A stretch of 64,000 nt of DNA from Myxococcales bacterium UBA1660 (GCA_002320815.1 DCLA01000043.1:5687-69686); one strand, 5' to 3'; positions 49,908 to 59,392 are shown, counted from the first letter of the stretch. The notes: a model not told the origin generated them from the sequence alone. Program-made: numbers and translations.

Positions 49908-50375
49908 ATGAACCCCATGTCCATCCTCCGCTTCGTCCCCGTCCTCGCGCTGGCGCTGTCCTTCGCGGCCCCCGTGGCGGCGCAGCAGCCGGTCCGAGCC
50001 GAGGTCATCGTCGTCCTCGCCAAGGAGGAGGCGGGCACCATCGATCCGGCGCTCGCCGACATCTCCGCGCTCCAGCGCGCTCCTTTCAACGCCTTCCAGT
50101 CGATGACCATCCTCGACCGGAAGCGCGAGCAGCTCCGTCCGGAGGTCGATCGCGACGTCCGCCTGCCCAACGGCCGCACCCTGCGGATCCGGCTGCAGCG
50201 GGTGATGCCCGACGGCCGCTACCGGGTGCAGGTCTCCATTAACCGGCCCGACGCCGACGCCTACCTGCCCCTCCTGCAGGTGGTGACGGCCCCCGGTGAC
50301 CCCTTCTTCGTGGCCGGTCAGGCCCACGACGGCGGCACCCTGGTCATCGGGATCCGCGTCGGTCAGGCGAGCTGA
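49908..50375 (+). CDS. Small secreted protein in the ECF sigma operon
   Basis: A 155-residue exported protein. A signal peptide (1-24) is followed by a compact domain with strand-rich pattern, first segment RAEVIVVLAKEEAGTID and later GRTLRIRLQRVMPDGRYRVQVSI. There are no cysteines. It follows the anti-sigma gene by 22 nt and precedes the kinase gene by 87 nt, so it probably belongs to the sigma operon and may be the periplasmic sensor or a target. Family not recognised. Confidence 0.75.
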   Translation: MNPMSILRFVPVLALALSFAAPVAAQQPVRAEVIVVLAKEEAGTIDPALADISALQRAPFNAFQSMTILDRKREQLRPEVDRDVRLPNGRTLRIRLQRVMPDGRYRVQVSINRPDADAYLPLLQVVTAPGDPFFVAGQAHDGGTLVIGIRVGQAS

Positions 50376-50441
50376 CCGTCGTCCCGGGCGGCCGCGAGGC
50401 CGCTCCGGTCGGCGCGCCGTGACAAGCGCCGGGCGAGGGGA

Positions 50442-50447
50442 TAGCTT
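50442..50447 (+). promoter_or_regulatory. -10-like box upstream of the second kinase gene
   Basis: TAGCTT, 15 nt before the ATG at 50463, which would give a leader of only about 8 nt. Confidence 0.35.
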
Positions 50448-50462
50448 CGGGGACCGCAGTCC

Positions 50463-51758
50463 ATGAGCCGCTTCGTCCGATGTCCCCACTGCAACCTCCC
50501 GCACGACGCGGAGGAGGACGCGACCTGCCCCATCACGGGCAAGGCCATCGCCCTCGAACGCAAGCGGGACATCGAGCGGCCCCCGGTCGAGCCCGTCTGG
50601 CGGATGTCCATCCCCCCCGCCGACGTGGTGGAGATGGAGGAGTCGCCGTCGGTGACCCGGCTCTTCGGGATCACCATCGACCGCAAGTACCGGGTCGACG
50701 ACATGATCGGCCGCGGCGGCATGGGCGTCGTCTACCGCGCGGAGCACATCGGCCTCGGCAAGCGGGTCGCGGTGAAGGTGCTCCTCCGCGGCCACGGCGC
50801 CGGCTCCGACGCCAAGAAGCGCTTCGACCGCGAGGCCCGCGCCGCGGGCCGCCTCGGCCATCCGAACATCGTGCAGGTCTTCGACCTGGGGGAGCTCGCC
50901 GACGGCAGCCCCTACCTGGTCATGGAGCTCCTCGAGGGGCAGGCCCTGAGCACGCGGCTGGGGATCGAGGGCGCGTTGCCCATCGGCGACGTCTGCAGCA
51001 TCGTCGCCGAGGTCCTCGGGGCCCTGGAGGCGGCGCACGCGGGCGGGATCGTCCACCGGGACCTGAAGCCCGACAACGTCTTCCTCACCGCCACCGGCGG
51101 GGTGAAGCTCCTGGACTTCGGGATCTCGAAGACCAGCGACGAGACCATGTCCCTCACCCGGACCGGCGCGGTCGTCGGCACGCCCTACTACCTCGCGCCC
51201 GAGCAGGCGCGGGGCGAGCGGAACATCGACCACCGGGTCGACCTCTGGGCGGCGGGGGTACTCCTCTTCGAGTGCCTCACCGGGATGCTCCCCTTCGCGG
51301 CGGACAACTACAACGCCCTCCTGGCCAAGATCCTCACCGGGCGGCCCACGCCGCCCTCGCAGATCCGGCCCAGCATCGCGCCCGAGCTCGAGCAGGTCGT
51401 CCTGACGGCGCTGGCCTTCGACGCCGCCGACCGCTATGGGTCCGCCGCCGAGATGCGTGCTGCTCTCCTCGAAGCGAAGAAGGCCCCGTCGCCGCTGGCT
51501 CCCGGCGTCGACGACGTGATCCGCCAGGGGGCCCGGATGCGCGAGGACCTCTCGATCAGCGGCGAGAGCCCGACCCTGGATCTCCACGCCGCCGGGTACG
51601 AAGAGCACCCCGAGGGGGACGAAGAAGACCCCACCGAGGTCAGCGACAGCTTCGTCTTCTCGGACGTGCCCCGACCGCCCGCGACCCTGCCCGACTACGA
51701 GGGCGAGCCGTCGATCGAGGTCGACTTCGAGCTCCCGCCCGACTTCGAAGCGTCCTGA
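50463..51758 (+). CDS. Ser/Thr protein kinase with N-terminal Cys motif
   Basis: A 431-residue soluble kinase. The N-terminus has a partial zinc-ribbon (CPHC at 7-10, a third Cys at 22, the fourth replaced). The Hanks kinase domain (about 75-335) has GRGGMGVVY, the VAVKVL lysine, HRDLKPDN and DFGIS, with an activation loop rich in Ser/Thr. An acidic, unstructured C-terminal tail (about 340-431) follows. There is no membrane helix, unlike many PknB-type kinases. The stop overlaps the trmH start (TGATG), so the kinase and methyltransferase are co-translated. Substrates are unknown. Confidence 0.92.
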   Translation: MSRFVRCPHCNLPHDAEEDATCPITGKAIALERKRDIERPPVEPVWRMSIPPADVVEMEESPSVTRLFGITIDRKYRVDDMIGRGGMGVVYRAEHIGLGKRVAVKVLLRGHGAGSDAKKRFDREARAAGRLGHPNIVQVFDLGELADGSPYLVMELLEGQALSTRLGIEGALPIGDVCSIVAEVLGALEAAHAGGIVHRDLKPDNVFLTATGGVKLLDFGISKTSDETMSLTRTGAVVGTPYYLAPEQARGERNIDHRVDLWAAGVLLFECLTGMLPFAADNYNALLAKILTGRPTPPSQIRPSIAPELEQVVLTALAFDAADRYGSAAEMRAALLEAKKAPSPLAPGVDDVIRQGARMREDLSISGESPTLDLHAAGYEEHPEGDEEDPTEVSDSFVFSDVPRPPATLPDYEGEPSIEVDFELPPDFEAS

Positions 51759-52507
51759 TGCGTCGCAACGATCCGCGCGTGGTGGAGCTCGACCTGGTCG
51801 AGCACGCACCCCTTCCGGCGACGTCGACCGAGATCATCGAGACCCTCGCGCCGCTGGTGACTCCCGAACGCATGGAGCGCTTCCGTGAGGTGGCCGCCGG
51901 TCGCCTCGCCAGCGTGGCGCCGGTGCTGGAGTCCATCGCCGATCCGCACAACGCCAGCGCGATCCTCCGGAGCGCCGACGCCTTCGGGGTCCAGCGGGTC
52001 CACATCATCCCCGCGCCGTCCGGATTCCACGTGTCGCGGCCCATCTCCAAGAACGCCCATCGCTGGCTGGAGCTGAAGCGCCACGACGCCGCGGAGGCCT
52101 GCGCCGATGCGCTCGAGGCGGACGGGTACCGGATCTACGTGGCCTCCATGGAGGGCACGGTGACCCCCCGGGAGCTGAGCCGGGAGTCCAAGGTCGCGGT
52201 GGTCTTCGGGAACGAACACAGCGGACCTTCCCCGGCCATGCGCGCTCGGGCGGCGGGGACCTACGCGATCCCGATGAGCGGCTTCGTGGAGAGCCTCAAC
52301 GTCTCGGTGGCCGCCGCCATCACGCTCCAGGCGCTCACCCAGGACCGCCCCGGCGAACTCGACGATCCCGCCCAGGCCGAGTTGATCGCTCGCTGGCTCC
52401 TGAACACGGTGCGCGATGGCGAGCGCGTGGTCCGGGCCCAGCTCGGGCTCCCCATCCCCGACACCCGCTACGCGGCGCGGGAAGGCGCGGGCGCGGCCGA
52501 ACGTTGA
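51758..52507 (+). CDS. TrmH-family tRNA/rRNA 2'-O-methyltransferase
   Basis: A 249-residue SPOUT methyltransferase with standard motifs: NASAILRSADAFGVQ (motif 1), VVFGNEHSGPS (motif 2) and IPMSGFVESLNVSVAAAI (motif 3, the deep-knot SAM site). The arrangement and the C-terminal extension resemble TrmH, which makes 2'-O-methylguanosine 18 in tRNA. It starts on the stop codon of the kinase gene. The companion SpoU gene at 35206-35781 lacks the N-terminal domain and has a divergent motif 3, so the two likely modify different RNAs. Confidence 0.9.
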   Translation: MRRNDPRVVELDLVEHAPLPATSTEIIETLAPLVTPERMERFREVAAGRLASVAPVLESIADPHNASAILRSADAFGVQRVHIIPAPSGFHVSRPISKNAHRWLELKRHDAAEACADALEADGYRIYVASMEGTVTPRELSRESKVAVVFGNEHSGPSPAMRARAAGTYAIPMSGFVESLNVSVAAAITLQALTQDRPGELDDPAQAELIARWLLNTVRDGERVVRAQLGLPIPDTRYAAREGAGAAER

Positions 52508-52544
52508 CCTCCCGGGGAACCCGGGTAGAGGTGGTGGGACCAGC

Positions 52545-54965
52545 ATGAGCCGATCGACGACCAAGCCGCTGCGGCCGCGGAAGCGGGCGAACGAGAGCGA
52601 CCGGTCCAAGAAGGGGCGCTCCAAGCGGCCGGTGAAGAAGAAGTCGCGCTGGGTCGTGTGGCTGAAGCGGCTCTTCATCCTGGGCCTGACCCTGGGGATC
52701 CTCGGCGTCGTCGGGCTCGCGGGGGTCTTCTGGTACTACGGGCGGGACCTCCCGGACGTGGCCTCCCTGCGGAGCTATGCGCCGCCCCAGACCACCCGGG
52801 TCCTCACCCGGGACGGCGAGGTGCTCGGCGAGGTCTTCACCGAGCGACGCACGGTGATCCCCTTCGAGGAGATCCCCCGCACGATCATCGTCTCCACCCT
52901 CGCGGCGGAGGACGCCGACTTCTACCAGCACGAGGGCCTGGACTATCCGGGCATCCTGCGCGCGCTCTACCGCTCGGTGGTCAGCGGCCGCCGGGTCCAG
53001 GGCACCAGCACCATCACCCAGCAGGTGGTGAAGCTGCTCCTGCTCACCCCCGAGCGCAGCTTCGAGCGGAAGATCCGCGAGCTCATCCTGGCGCGCCGCC
53101 TGGAGCAGGAGCTCACCAAGGACGAGATCCTCCACCTCTACCTGAACCACATCAACTACGGCCACGGTCGCTACGGGGTGCAGGAGGCGGCGCAGTACTA
53201 CTTCGGCAAGGACGCCGGCGAGCTCACCCTCGCCGAGGCGACCCTCATCGCCGGCGTGCCCCAGTCGCCGGCGCGGCTGAGCCCGCGCGGACACCGCGAC
53301 GGCGCCGAGCGGCGCCAGGCGTTCATCTTGGGTCAGCTCGCGTCCAAGCGGGAGACCTACTGGCCGGACATCGAAGCCGAGGCCATCACCGCCGCCGGCG
53401 AAGCCGAGGTCCCCCTCCAGGACGCCGAGGACGAGAAGGGCATCGCGCCCGAGTTGATGCAGCGGGTCCGCCGGGAGCTGGTCGCGATCCTCGGCGAGGA
53501 TCGCTACCGCCAAGGCGGGTACACGGTGCACACCACGCTGGACGCCGGGCTCCAGCACGCGACCCGCGAGGCGGTGCAGGAGGGGCTGCGGGCCTACGAC
53601 GCGCGGCAACACCGGCAGTTCCCGCTGCGGCCGCCGCGCCGGCGTCGCCGGCGGGAGCCCGAGCCCATCGACGAGCTCCGGGAAGGCCGCACCTACGACG
53701 CCATCGTCACCGGCGCCGACGACGAGCGCGGGACCCTGGTGCTCGACGTGGGCGGTCACGAGGTCGTCGCCGACCTGGGCGACGCGGCGCGCTTCCTGCC
53801 CGAGGGGGACGAGGACGACGAGCCTCTCCTGGCCTCGGTGGCGGCGCCGCCGGGCGTCGAGGTGCGGGTGACCCTCGTCGACCTCGGCGGCGAAGACGAG
53901 CGCCCGACCGTGACCCTCGAGCTCGGCCCGCAGGCGGCGGCCGTGGTGCTCGACGTGCGCTCCCGGGACGTCCTGGCGTGGGTCGGTGGCTACGATTCCC
54001 GGCCGGGCTTCGACCGCGCCACCCAGGCGGTGCGCCAGCCGGGCAGCACCTTCAAGCCCTTGGTCTACGCGCTGGGGATCCGGCAGCGCCGCTTCACCCC
54101 GGCGACGGTGATGATCGACGCGCCGGCCGTCTACGACCAGTGGAACCCCCAGAACTACGAGACGTGGCGCCACGAGGGGGACGTCCGCATCCGCACCGCG
54201 CTGGCCAAGAGCATCAACCTGGTGGCCGTGCGCGCCATCGAGCAGGTGGGCCCGGAGGCCGTCGCCGACTTCGCGCATCAGCTCGGCATCGAGTCCGAGC
54301 TCGAGCCCTCGCTCACCCTGGCGCTGGGGTCCAGCGGGGTCCGACCCATCGAGATGGTCAACGCCTATGCCACCTTCGCCGCGGGCGGCCGCTGGACCGA
54401 GCCCCGCTTCATCGACCGCATCGTCGGGCCGGACGGCCGCGAGATCCCGCTGCCCGATCGGGAGCCCGCCCGGGACGTGCTGACCCCCGCGGAAGCCTAC
54501 GTGGCCACCAGCATGATGCAGAGCGTGGTCGAAGAAGGGACCGGTCGCCGAGCCCAGAGCCTCGAGCGACCGGTGGCCGGCAAGACCGGCACCAGCAACG
54601 AGGCCCGGGACGCCTGGTTCATGGGGTACACCACCCGCATCGCCGCCGGCGTGTGGGTCGGCTTCGATGATCGGCGGAGTCTGGGGCGCCGCGAGGGTGG
54701 CGGCCGGACCGCGCTGCCGATCTGGGTCGACGTCGTCGAGGCCGCCGAGCGCGGACACGACGCCGAGCCCTTCCCGCGGCCGAGCGGGGTCGAGACCGCG
54801 GCCATCGATCCGGCCACCGGTCTGTTGGCCTACGAGGGCATGGCCGAGCCGCTGGAAGAGGTCTTCCTCGAAGGCACGGTGCCGACCGAGACGGCGCGAC
54901 CCCCCGAGGTGGCGGCGCCCTCCGACTTCCTCATGGAGCAGTTCGGCGGCGGAGCCGAAGAATGA
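52545..54965 (+). CDS. Class A penicillin-binding protein (PBP1A-like)
   Basis: An 806-residue bifunctional peptidoglycan synthase. A basic cytoplasmic tail (1-38) and one membrane helix (about 40-63) are followed by the GT51 transglycosylase domain with catalytic Glu122 in AEDADFYQHEGLDYPG and the GTSTITQQ motif. An insert with OB-like character (about 345-465) leads to the transpeptidase domain with the active Ser501 in STFK, and KTGTSN starting at Lys680. It acts in the periplasm on lipid II and nascent glycan strands. The insert contains an Arg-rich loop. It overlaps the FG-GAP gene by 4 nt and leads a four-gene unit. Confidence 0.95.
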   Translation: MSRSTTKPLRPRKRANESDRSKKGRSKRPVKKKSRWVVWLKRLFILGLTLGILGVVGLAGVFWYYGRDLPDVASLRSYAPPQTTRVLTRDGEVLGEVFTERRTVIPFEEIPRTIIVSTLAAEDADFYQHEGLDYPGILRALYRSVVSGRRVQGTSTITQQVVKLLLLTPERSFERKIRELILARRLEQELTKDEILHLYLNHINYGHGRYGVQEAAQYYFGKDAGELTLAEATLIAGVPQSPARLSPRGHRDGAERRQAFILGQLASKRETYWPDIEAEAITAAGEAEVPLQDAEDEKGIAPELMQRVRRELVAILGEDRYRQGGYTVHTTLDAGLQHATREAVQEGLRAYDARQHRQFPLRPPRRRRRREPEPIDELREGRTYDAIVTGADDERGTLVLDVGGHEVVADLGDAARFLPEGDEDDEPLLASVAAPPGVEVRVTLVDLGGEDERPTVTLELGPQAAAVVLDVRSRDVLAWVGGYDSRPGFDRATQAVRQPGSTFKPLVYALGIRQRRFTPATVMIDAPAVYDQWNPQNYETWRHEGDVRIRTALAKSINLVAVRAIEQVGPEAVADFAHQLGIESELEPSLTLALGSSGVRPIEMVNAYATFAAGGRWTEPRFIDRIVGPDGREIPLPDREPARDVLTPAEAYVATSMMQSVVEEGTGRRAQSLERPVAGKTGTSNEARDAWFMGYTTRIAAGVWVGFDDRRSLGRREGGGRTALPIWVDVVEAAERGHDAEPFPRPSGVETAAIDPATGLLAYEGMAEPLEEVFLEGTVPTETARPPEVAAPSDFLMEQFGGGAEE

Positions 54966-56281
54966 GCATCCGGGGGGGCGCGGTCGCGTGGCTCGCCCTG
55001 GTGCTCGCGCTGCCGCTGGCGTCGAGCCAGCCCCCGGAGCGACTGACGGCCACCGAGGGCTCGACCCTGGAGCTGGTGCGCGAGCGCTTGGTGGCGCGGA
55101 CCCGGGAGGTCGCCGCCGACGGCGTGCGGCGCCGGGTGCGGGTCGAGACCGATTGGCCGCCGCGGAGTCCCCGCGCGGACGCGCTCGCCGCCGAGCTCGT
55201 GGATGCGGTCCAGACGGAGCTCCAGCGGAGCGGCGTCGCCTCGGACGACGGCGCCGACCTGGTGTTGGCTCTCGCCGCCGATGGCCGGGAGCTGCGCGTC
55301 GAGCTCTCGCCGGAGCCCGGAGAGACCCGCTGGTGGCGCGCGTTCTTCTTCGCGCCTCCGGGGACCCGGCGTTGGCGGGTCCCGCTGGACGCCGAGCTGC
55401 GGGTCTTCGTCGACCGCCGCCCGCGGGCCTCCCGGGCGACGGTTCGGGCGACGGCCATGGCGCTCCCGAGCCGCGACTACCTCGCGCTGAGCCCCGCGGC
55501 GACTCGGGCCGGGGAGCCGCCGCTGTTGGTCGCCGTGCGCGCGGACGAGGTCGAGCTCCTGCGCGTTCGCGACGAAGGCCGCCCGGCCGTGGGCCGCTTG
55601 GCGCGGCTGGTCCGGCCCCCGGGAGCGGCTCCGGGGGTGCTGACCCGTCGCCCCTTCGCCACGGTCGATACCGACGCGGGAGCCACCGTGGTGCACTGGC
55701 GGGACCGCCGGTCACGCTACGTGATCCGCTCGGCGCCGCTGCGCCTCGAGGCGATCGAGAGCGACGACTGCCCCGGGATCGCGCACGCCTGGCCCGACGC
55801 CTGCGCGGAACCGGTCGACGGCCGGGACTACTTCGCCTCGGCCCTGCTGACGCGCCGGGGCCAGCCGGCCCCCGCGGTCGCGCCCAGCTCGTTCTATGCG
55901 CGATGGCAGGGCGCCGTACGACGCAGCGACGGCAGCGTCGCGCAGGTCGAAGTGGTGACCAACCCGCGCGGTCGGCTCGTCGCGCGCACCGGAGGCCGCG
56001 AGAACGGGCTCCAGGGTCACGGGAGCGCCCTGGCGGTGGGGGACATCGACGCCGACGGGGAGGTCGAGCTGCTGGTGTCCGGCGCCGGCGAGGCGGTCAC
56101 CACCGACGAGCTCACCCTGTTGCGGCTCCAGGCCGACGGCGGCCTGCGCACCCTGTGGTCGCAACGAGTCGAGGGCGCCGTGCGGGTGGCGGGCGCCGGC
56201 GACGTGGATGGGGACGGGGTCCCCGAGCTCTTCGCCATCGCCGAGGGCGCCGAGAACGCCGTGCTGTGGTGGGTGCGATGA
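54962..56281 (+). CDS. Secreted FG-GAP-like repeat protein
   Basis: A 439-residue exported protein: signal peptide about 1-22, a mixed alpha/beta N-terminal domain (about 30-170), a beta-rich middle, and at least two FG-GAP/VCBS-like calcium-binding motifs near the C-terminus (VGDIDADGEVELLV and AGDVDGDGVPELFA). Such repeats build beta-propellers in surface proteins. It starts on the PBP stop (ATGA) and ends on the next gene's start (ATGA), so all three are coupled. The role with cell-wall synthesis is inferred only from that coupling. Confidence 0.75.
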   Translation: MSIRGGAVAWLALVLALPLASSQPPERLTATEGSTLELVRERLVARTREVAADGVRRRVRVETDWPPRSPRADALAAELVDAVQTELQRSGVASDDGADLVLALAADGRELRVELSPEPGETRWWRAFFFAPPGTRRWRVPLDAELRVFVDRRPRASRATVRATAMALPSRDYLALSPAATRAGEPPLLVAVRADEVELLRVRDEGRPAVGRLARLVRPPGAAPGVLTRRPFATVDTDAGATVVHWRDRRSRYVIRSAPLRLEAIESDDCPGIAHAWPDACAEPVDGRDYFASALLTRRGQPAPAVAPSSFYARWQGAVRRSDGSVAQVEVVTNPRGRLVARTGGRENGLQGHGSALAVGDIDADGEVELLVSGAGEAVTTDELTLLRLQADGGLRTLWSQRVEGAVRVAGAGDVDGDGVPELFAIAEGAENAVLWWVR

Positions 56282-57639
56282 CACGGTCGGCCCTGACGTT
56301 CGCCATCCTCGCGCTGGCCCTGGCGGTGGCGCCCCTCGGTCGCGCCGCGCTTCCCCCGGGGTACGGGGGGACCATACGGGTCGCGTCCTCGGAGCCGCTC
56401 CGGCTGCCGGAGCCCGCCCAGGCCCGAAGCCTGGTCGAGGCCACCCTGGCCGACGCGGTCTTCGACCCGCTGGACTCGCTGGGAGTCGCCCCGCCGGAGG
56501 TGGTCGACGGAGACCTGCGCTTCACCCTGCGCGATGGCCTCCGGCGCCACGACCGCCGCCCGGTCCTGGCCCGCGACGTGGTCGCGCACCTCCGCCGGCT
56601 GCACCAAGGGCCCGGGGCCCATTGGCTCGCGCCGCTCCGCGAGGAACGTGGTCGACCCGTCGCCGTCGCCGAGGACGAGCGGCGCCTCTCCCTCGCTCCC
56701 GCCGACCCCGGCGCGGATCTCCGCCCCCTGCTCGCGCTCCGCCCGCTGGCCTTCCGGGCCGCGGTGGGCACCGGCACCGGGCCCTATCGACCGCGCATGG
56801 TCGGCAGCGAGCTCCGCCTCTTCCAGTTCCGCGCGGCCGCCCGGGGCGCGCCCTACATCCGCGACTGGCGCTTCCTCGCGCCTCGCCCCCGCGACGAGGA
56901 CCTGCGCGCGTTGGTGCTCGGCGAGGTGGACGCGAGCTTCGCCGGCGGGTCGCTCCACGCGCGGCGGCCCCAGCGCCCGGTGCGGGGTCACGATTTCCCC
57001 GAGGTGGCGCCGGTCCTGTTGGTCCCCAACCCGCATCGGGTGCGCGGCGAGTGGGCCCGGGTGGTCGGGCTCGTCGATCGGGACCGGCTGGCCCGGGTCG
57101 GCCTGCGTCCGAGCGACCGCCTCGCCGTGGATCTCGAGCCGCCGACCCAGGCGGTGGGCGCGGCCCCGCCCTCGCGAGCCATCGTCTTCCTCACGCCTGC
57201 CGGCGACCGGCTGGGCGAAGAGCTCGGGCGGGCCCTCGCCGCCATCTTCGACGCCGCTGGGGCCCGGCTGGTGGTGGAGACCGCGCCCCTCGAGCGGTGG
57301 TCCGAGGTCGTGCACCGAGGGCGCTGGGACCTCCGCTGGGTCGAGGTCCCGCCGCCCCTCCCGGGGACCCACCCGCTGGCCAGCACGGCGTTGCTCGTGG
57401 CGGCGCAGGCGGCGGTGGGCGACGGCATCGGCGCGGCCAGCACCTGGCGGGGCGCGCTGGCCGGAACCCTCGACGCCGAGACCCGGCAGCGGACGGCCCG
57501 CTCGCTCCCGGCGTTGATGCTGGGCATGCGGCGCCTCTCGATCCACCTCGACGAGGAGCTCGGCGGGGTGGGCTTCGACGAGGCCGGCCGGCTCCGGCTC
57601 GGCGATCCCCATCTACCCCGCGCGAGGACCGGCTCGTGA
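56278..57639 (+). CDS. Degenerate family-5 solute-binding-like protein
   Basis: A 453-residue exported protein. The signal peptide (about 1-23) is followed by GGTIRVASSEPL and the later FDPLDSLGV, FTLRDGLRRHD and GTGPYRPRM segments, which match the peptide/nickel ABC transporter substrate-binding family (SBP_bac_5). It is shorter than usual (453 rather than 500-550), and no transporter genes are present. It lies between the FG-GAP gene and a histidine kinase gene, so it may act as a periplasmic ligand sensor rather than as part of a transporter. Ligand unknown. Confidence 0.72.
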   Translation: MTRSALTFAILALALAVAPLGRAALPPGYGGTIRVASSEPLRLPEPAQARSLVEATLADAVFDPLDSLGVAPPEVVDGDLRFTLRDGLRRHDRRPVLARDVVAHLRRLHQGPGAHWLAPLREERGRPVAVAEDERRLSLAPADPGADLRPLLALRPLAFRAAVGTGTGPYRPRMVGSELRLFQFRAAARGAPYIRDWRFLAPRPRDEDLRALVLGEVDASFAGGSLHARRPQRPVRGHDFPEVAPVLLVPNPHRVRGEWARVVGLVDRDRLARVGLRPSDRLAVDLEPPTQAVGAAPPSRAIVFLTPAGDRLGEELGRALAAIFDAAGARLVVETAPLERWSEVVHRGRWDLRWVEVPPPLPGTHPLASTALLVAAQAAVGDGIGAASTWRGALAGTLDAETRQRTARSLPALMLGMRRLSIHLDEELGGVGFDEAGRLRLGDPHLPRARTGS

Positions 57640-57658
57640 GCGCTCAGGGAGGACTCCG

Positions 57659-59392
57659 ATGAGGATCCGCGGTCGGCTCCTGCTCTCGTTCGTGCTCGCG
57701 GCGTTGGTTCCCCTCGGGGCCCTGGGCCTCCTCCTCCGCGCGAGCCTGATCGAGCGTATCGACGCGGAGCACTACCGGCAGCTCTCCACCCGGGTGGAGA
57801 GCGCTCGGCGGCGCGTGGACGAACAGCTCGCCGCCGATCGCCGCGCGGTGGACGCGCTCTGCGAGCACGACGCCGTGGTGGACGGTCTGCTGCTCGACCT
57901 GGCCACGGGCCGCTACGGGCCGGCCACCGAACAGGAGATGGTGCGGGTGCTGCCGCCGCTGATGCGCGGTCGTCGCTTCGACGCGCTCTTCCTCCTGGAC
58001 GCGCGCTCCGGGTCGGGCCGGGGGCGCATCCTGGGGTCGGGCCACTATCCGGATCAGGTCGGCGGCCGAGCGGAGCTGGTCGACGCCATCGCGCGGGTCG
58101 GGGAGGGCGCCTTCGTGGACACGGTCCGGGTCCGTGACGGCGCCGGAACGCGGGACCAGCAAGAGCTCCTCACCGGGTGCGTGGTCGCCCGGGACGGCGC
58201 CGCCGTGGCCGTGGTCGCCGGTCGCGTGCTGGGGCCCGAGTACGCCGACGAGCTCCTCGGTGACGTGAGCCCGGTGCGACTGGCCATGGACTCGGAGATG
58301 CCCGCGGGCGCCGAACCGATCACCACCTTCGCGGACGCCACCGGCGAGAACGCGCTCGCCCTCTACGCGACCATCGACGACGCGCCCCTGGAGCGGGAGA
58401 TCGCGCTGCTGCGCGAGCGGAGCGCCTACTTGGCCGGCGCCGCGCTCCTGCTGGCGGTCCTCCTGGCCCTCGGCTTCACCCTCACGCTCTCGCGCCCCCT
58501 CGCGGAGCTCGAGGAGGCGACCCGCCGCGTCGCCAGCGGTGATCTGGCCACCGAGATGCGCGTGCGTCGCAAGGACGAGGTGGGGTCGGCCATGGAGGCC
58601 TTCAACGCCATGACCAAGGAGCTGGCCGTCACCCGCCGCAAGCTCCTCCGCGCCGAGCGCATCGCCGCCTGGCGCGAGGTCGCCCGACGGATCGCCCACG
58701 AGATCAAGAACCCCCTGCAGCCGATCCAGATGGAGATCGAGACCATGCAGAAGCTCCACGCGCGGAAGCACCCGAGCTTCGACGAGGAGTTCCCGGCGGG
58801 CGCGAAGATGATCCTCGAGGAGGTCCGACGCCTCGACGACATGGTCACCGAGTTCAGCCGTTTCGCGCGCCTGCCGCGGCCCAAGGCCACCGAGGTGGAT
58901 CTACGCGAGGTGGTCAGCCACGTGGAGGGCCTCGGGGGCGACGAGGTCGAGGTGGTGCAGCCCGCCGAAGCCGTCCGCGTACGGGCCGACCGCGAGCAGC
59001 TCACCCAGGTCCTGCTGAACCTGGTCCAGAACGGCGTGGACGCCGCCCGGGCGCGGCACGGGGAGAGCGGCGGGCGAGTGCGGCTCACCCTGGAGCCGGA
59101 CCCCGAGGGCGCGCTGCTGGTGGTCGAGGACAACGGCCCGGGGATCCCGGAGGCCGACCGGCTCAAGGTCTTCGAACCCTATTTCACCACCAAGGCCAAG
59201 GGGACCGGGTTGGGGTTGGCCATCGTGCACCGGATCGTCGGGGACCACGGCGGGGCCATCGACGTGGACGAGGGCATCGACGGCGGGGCGGCCTTCGTCA
59301 TCGTGCTGCCGGCGTCCGGGCCCCCGGCGGCGATCGAGGCGTCCCTCACCGACGACGCGGTGCCCCTGAACCGGCCCAGCGAGCCCGGGTGA
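57659..59392 (+). CDS. Membrane sensor histidine kinase, NtrY-like
   Basis: A 577-residue transmembrane kinase. Helix 1 (about 5-27), a periplasmic sensor of about 230 residues, helix 2 (about 258-278), a HAMP domain, then DHp with IAHEIKNPLQPIQ (phospho-acceptor His347) and a HATPase_c domain (NLVQNGVDAA, DNGPGIPEAD, GTGLGLAIVH). The AHEIKNPL-type H-box and HAMP-to-DHp layout match NtrY/AtoS-type kinases, which usually pair with sigma-54 activators. No regulator adjoins it. The start has an AGGGAGGA Shine-Dalgarno. Its cofactor-like neighbour is the degenerate solute-binding protein just upstream. Confidence 0.92.
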   Translation: MRIRGRLLLSFVLAALVPLGALGLLLRASLIERIDAEHYRQLSTRVESARRRVDEQLAADRRAVDALCEHDAVVDGLLLDLATGRYGPATEQEMVRVLPPLMRGRRFDALFLLDARSGSGRGRILGSGHYPDQVGGRAELVDAIARVGEGAFVDTVRVRDGAGTRDQQELLTGCVVARDGAAVAVVAGRVLGPEYADELLGDVSPVRLAMDSEMPAGAEPITTFADATGENALALYATIDDAPLEREIALLRERSAYLAGAALLLAVLLALGFTLTLSRPLAELEEATRRVASGDLATEMRVRRKDEVGSAMEAFNAMTKELAVTRRKLLRAERIAAWREVARRIAHEIKNPLQPIQMEIETMQKLHARKHPSFDEEFPAGAKMILEEVRRLDDMVTEFSRFARLPRPKATEVDLREVVSHVEGLGGDEVEVVQPAEAVRVRADREQLTQVLLNLVQNGVDAARARHGESGGRVRLTLEPDPEGALLVVEDNGPGIPEADRLKVFEPYFTTKAKGTGLGLAIVHRIVGDHGGAIDVDEGIDGGAAFVIVLPASGPPAAIEASLTDDAVPLNRPSEPG

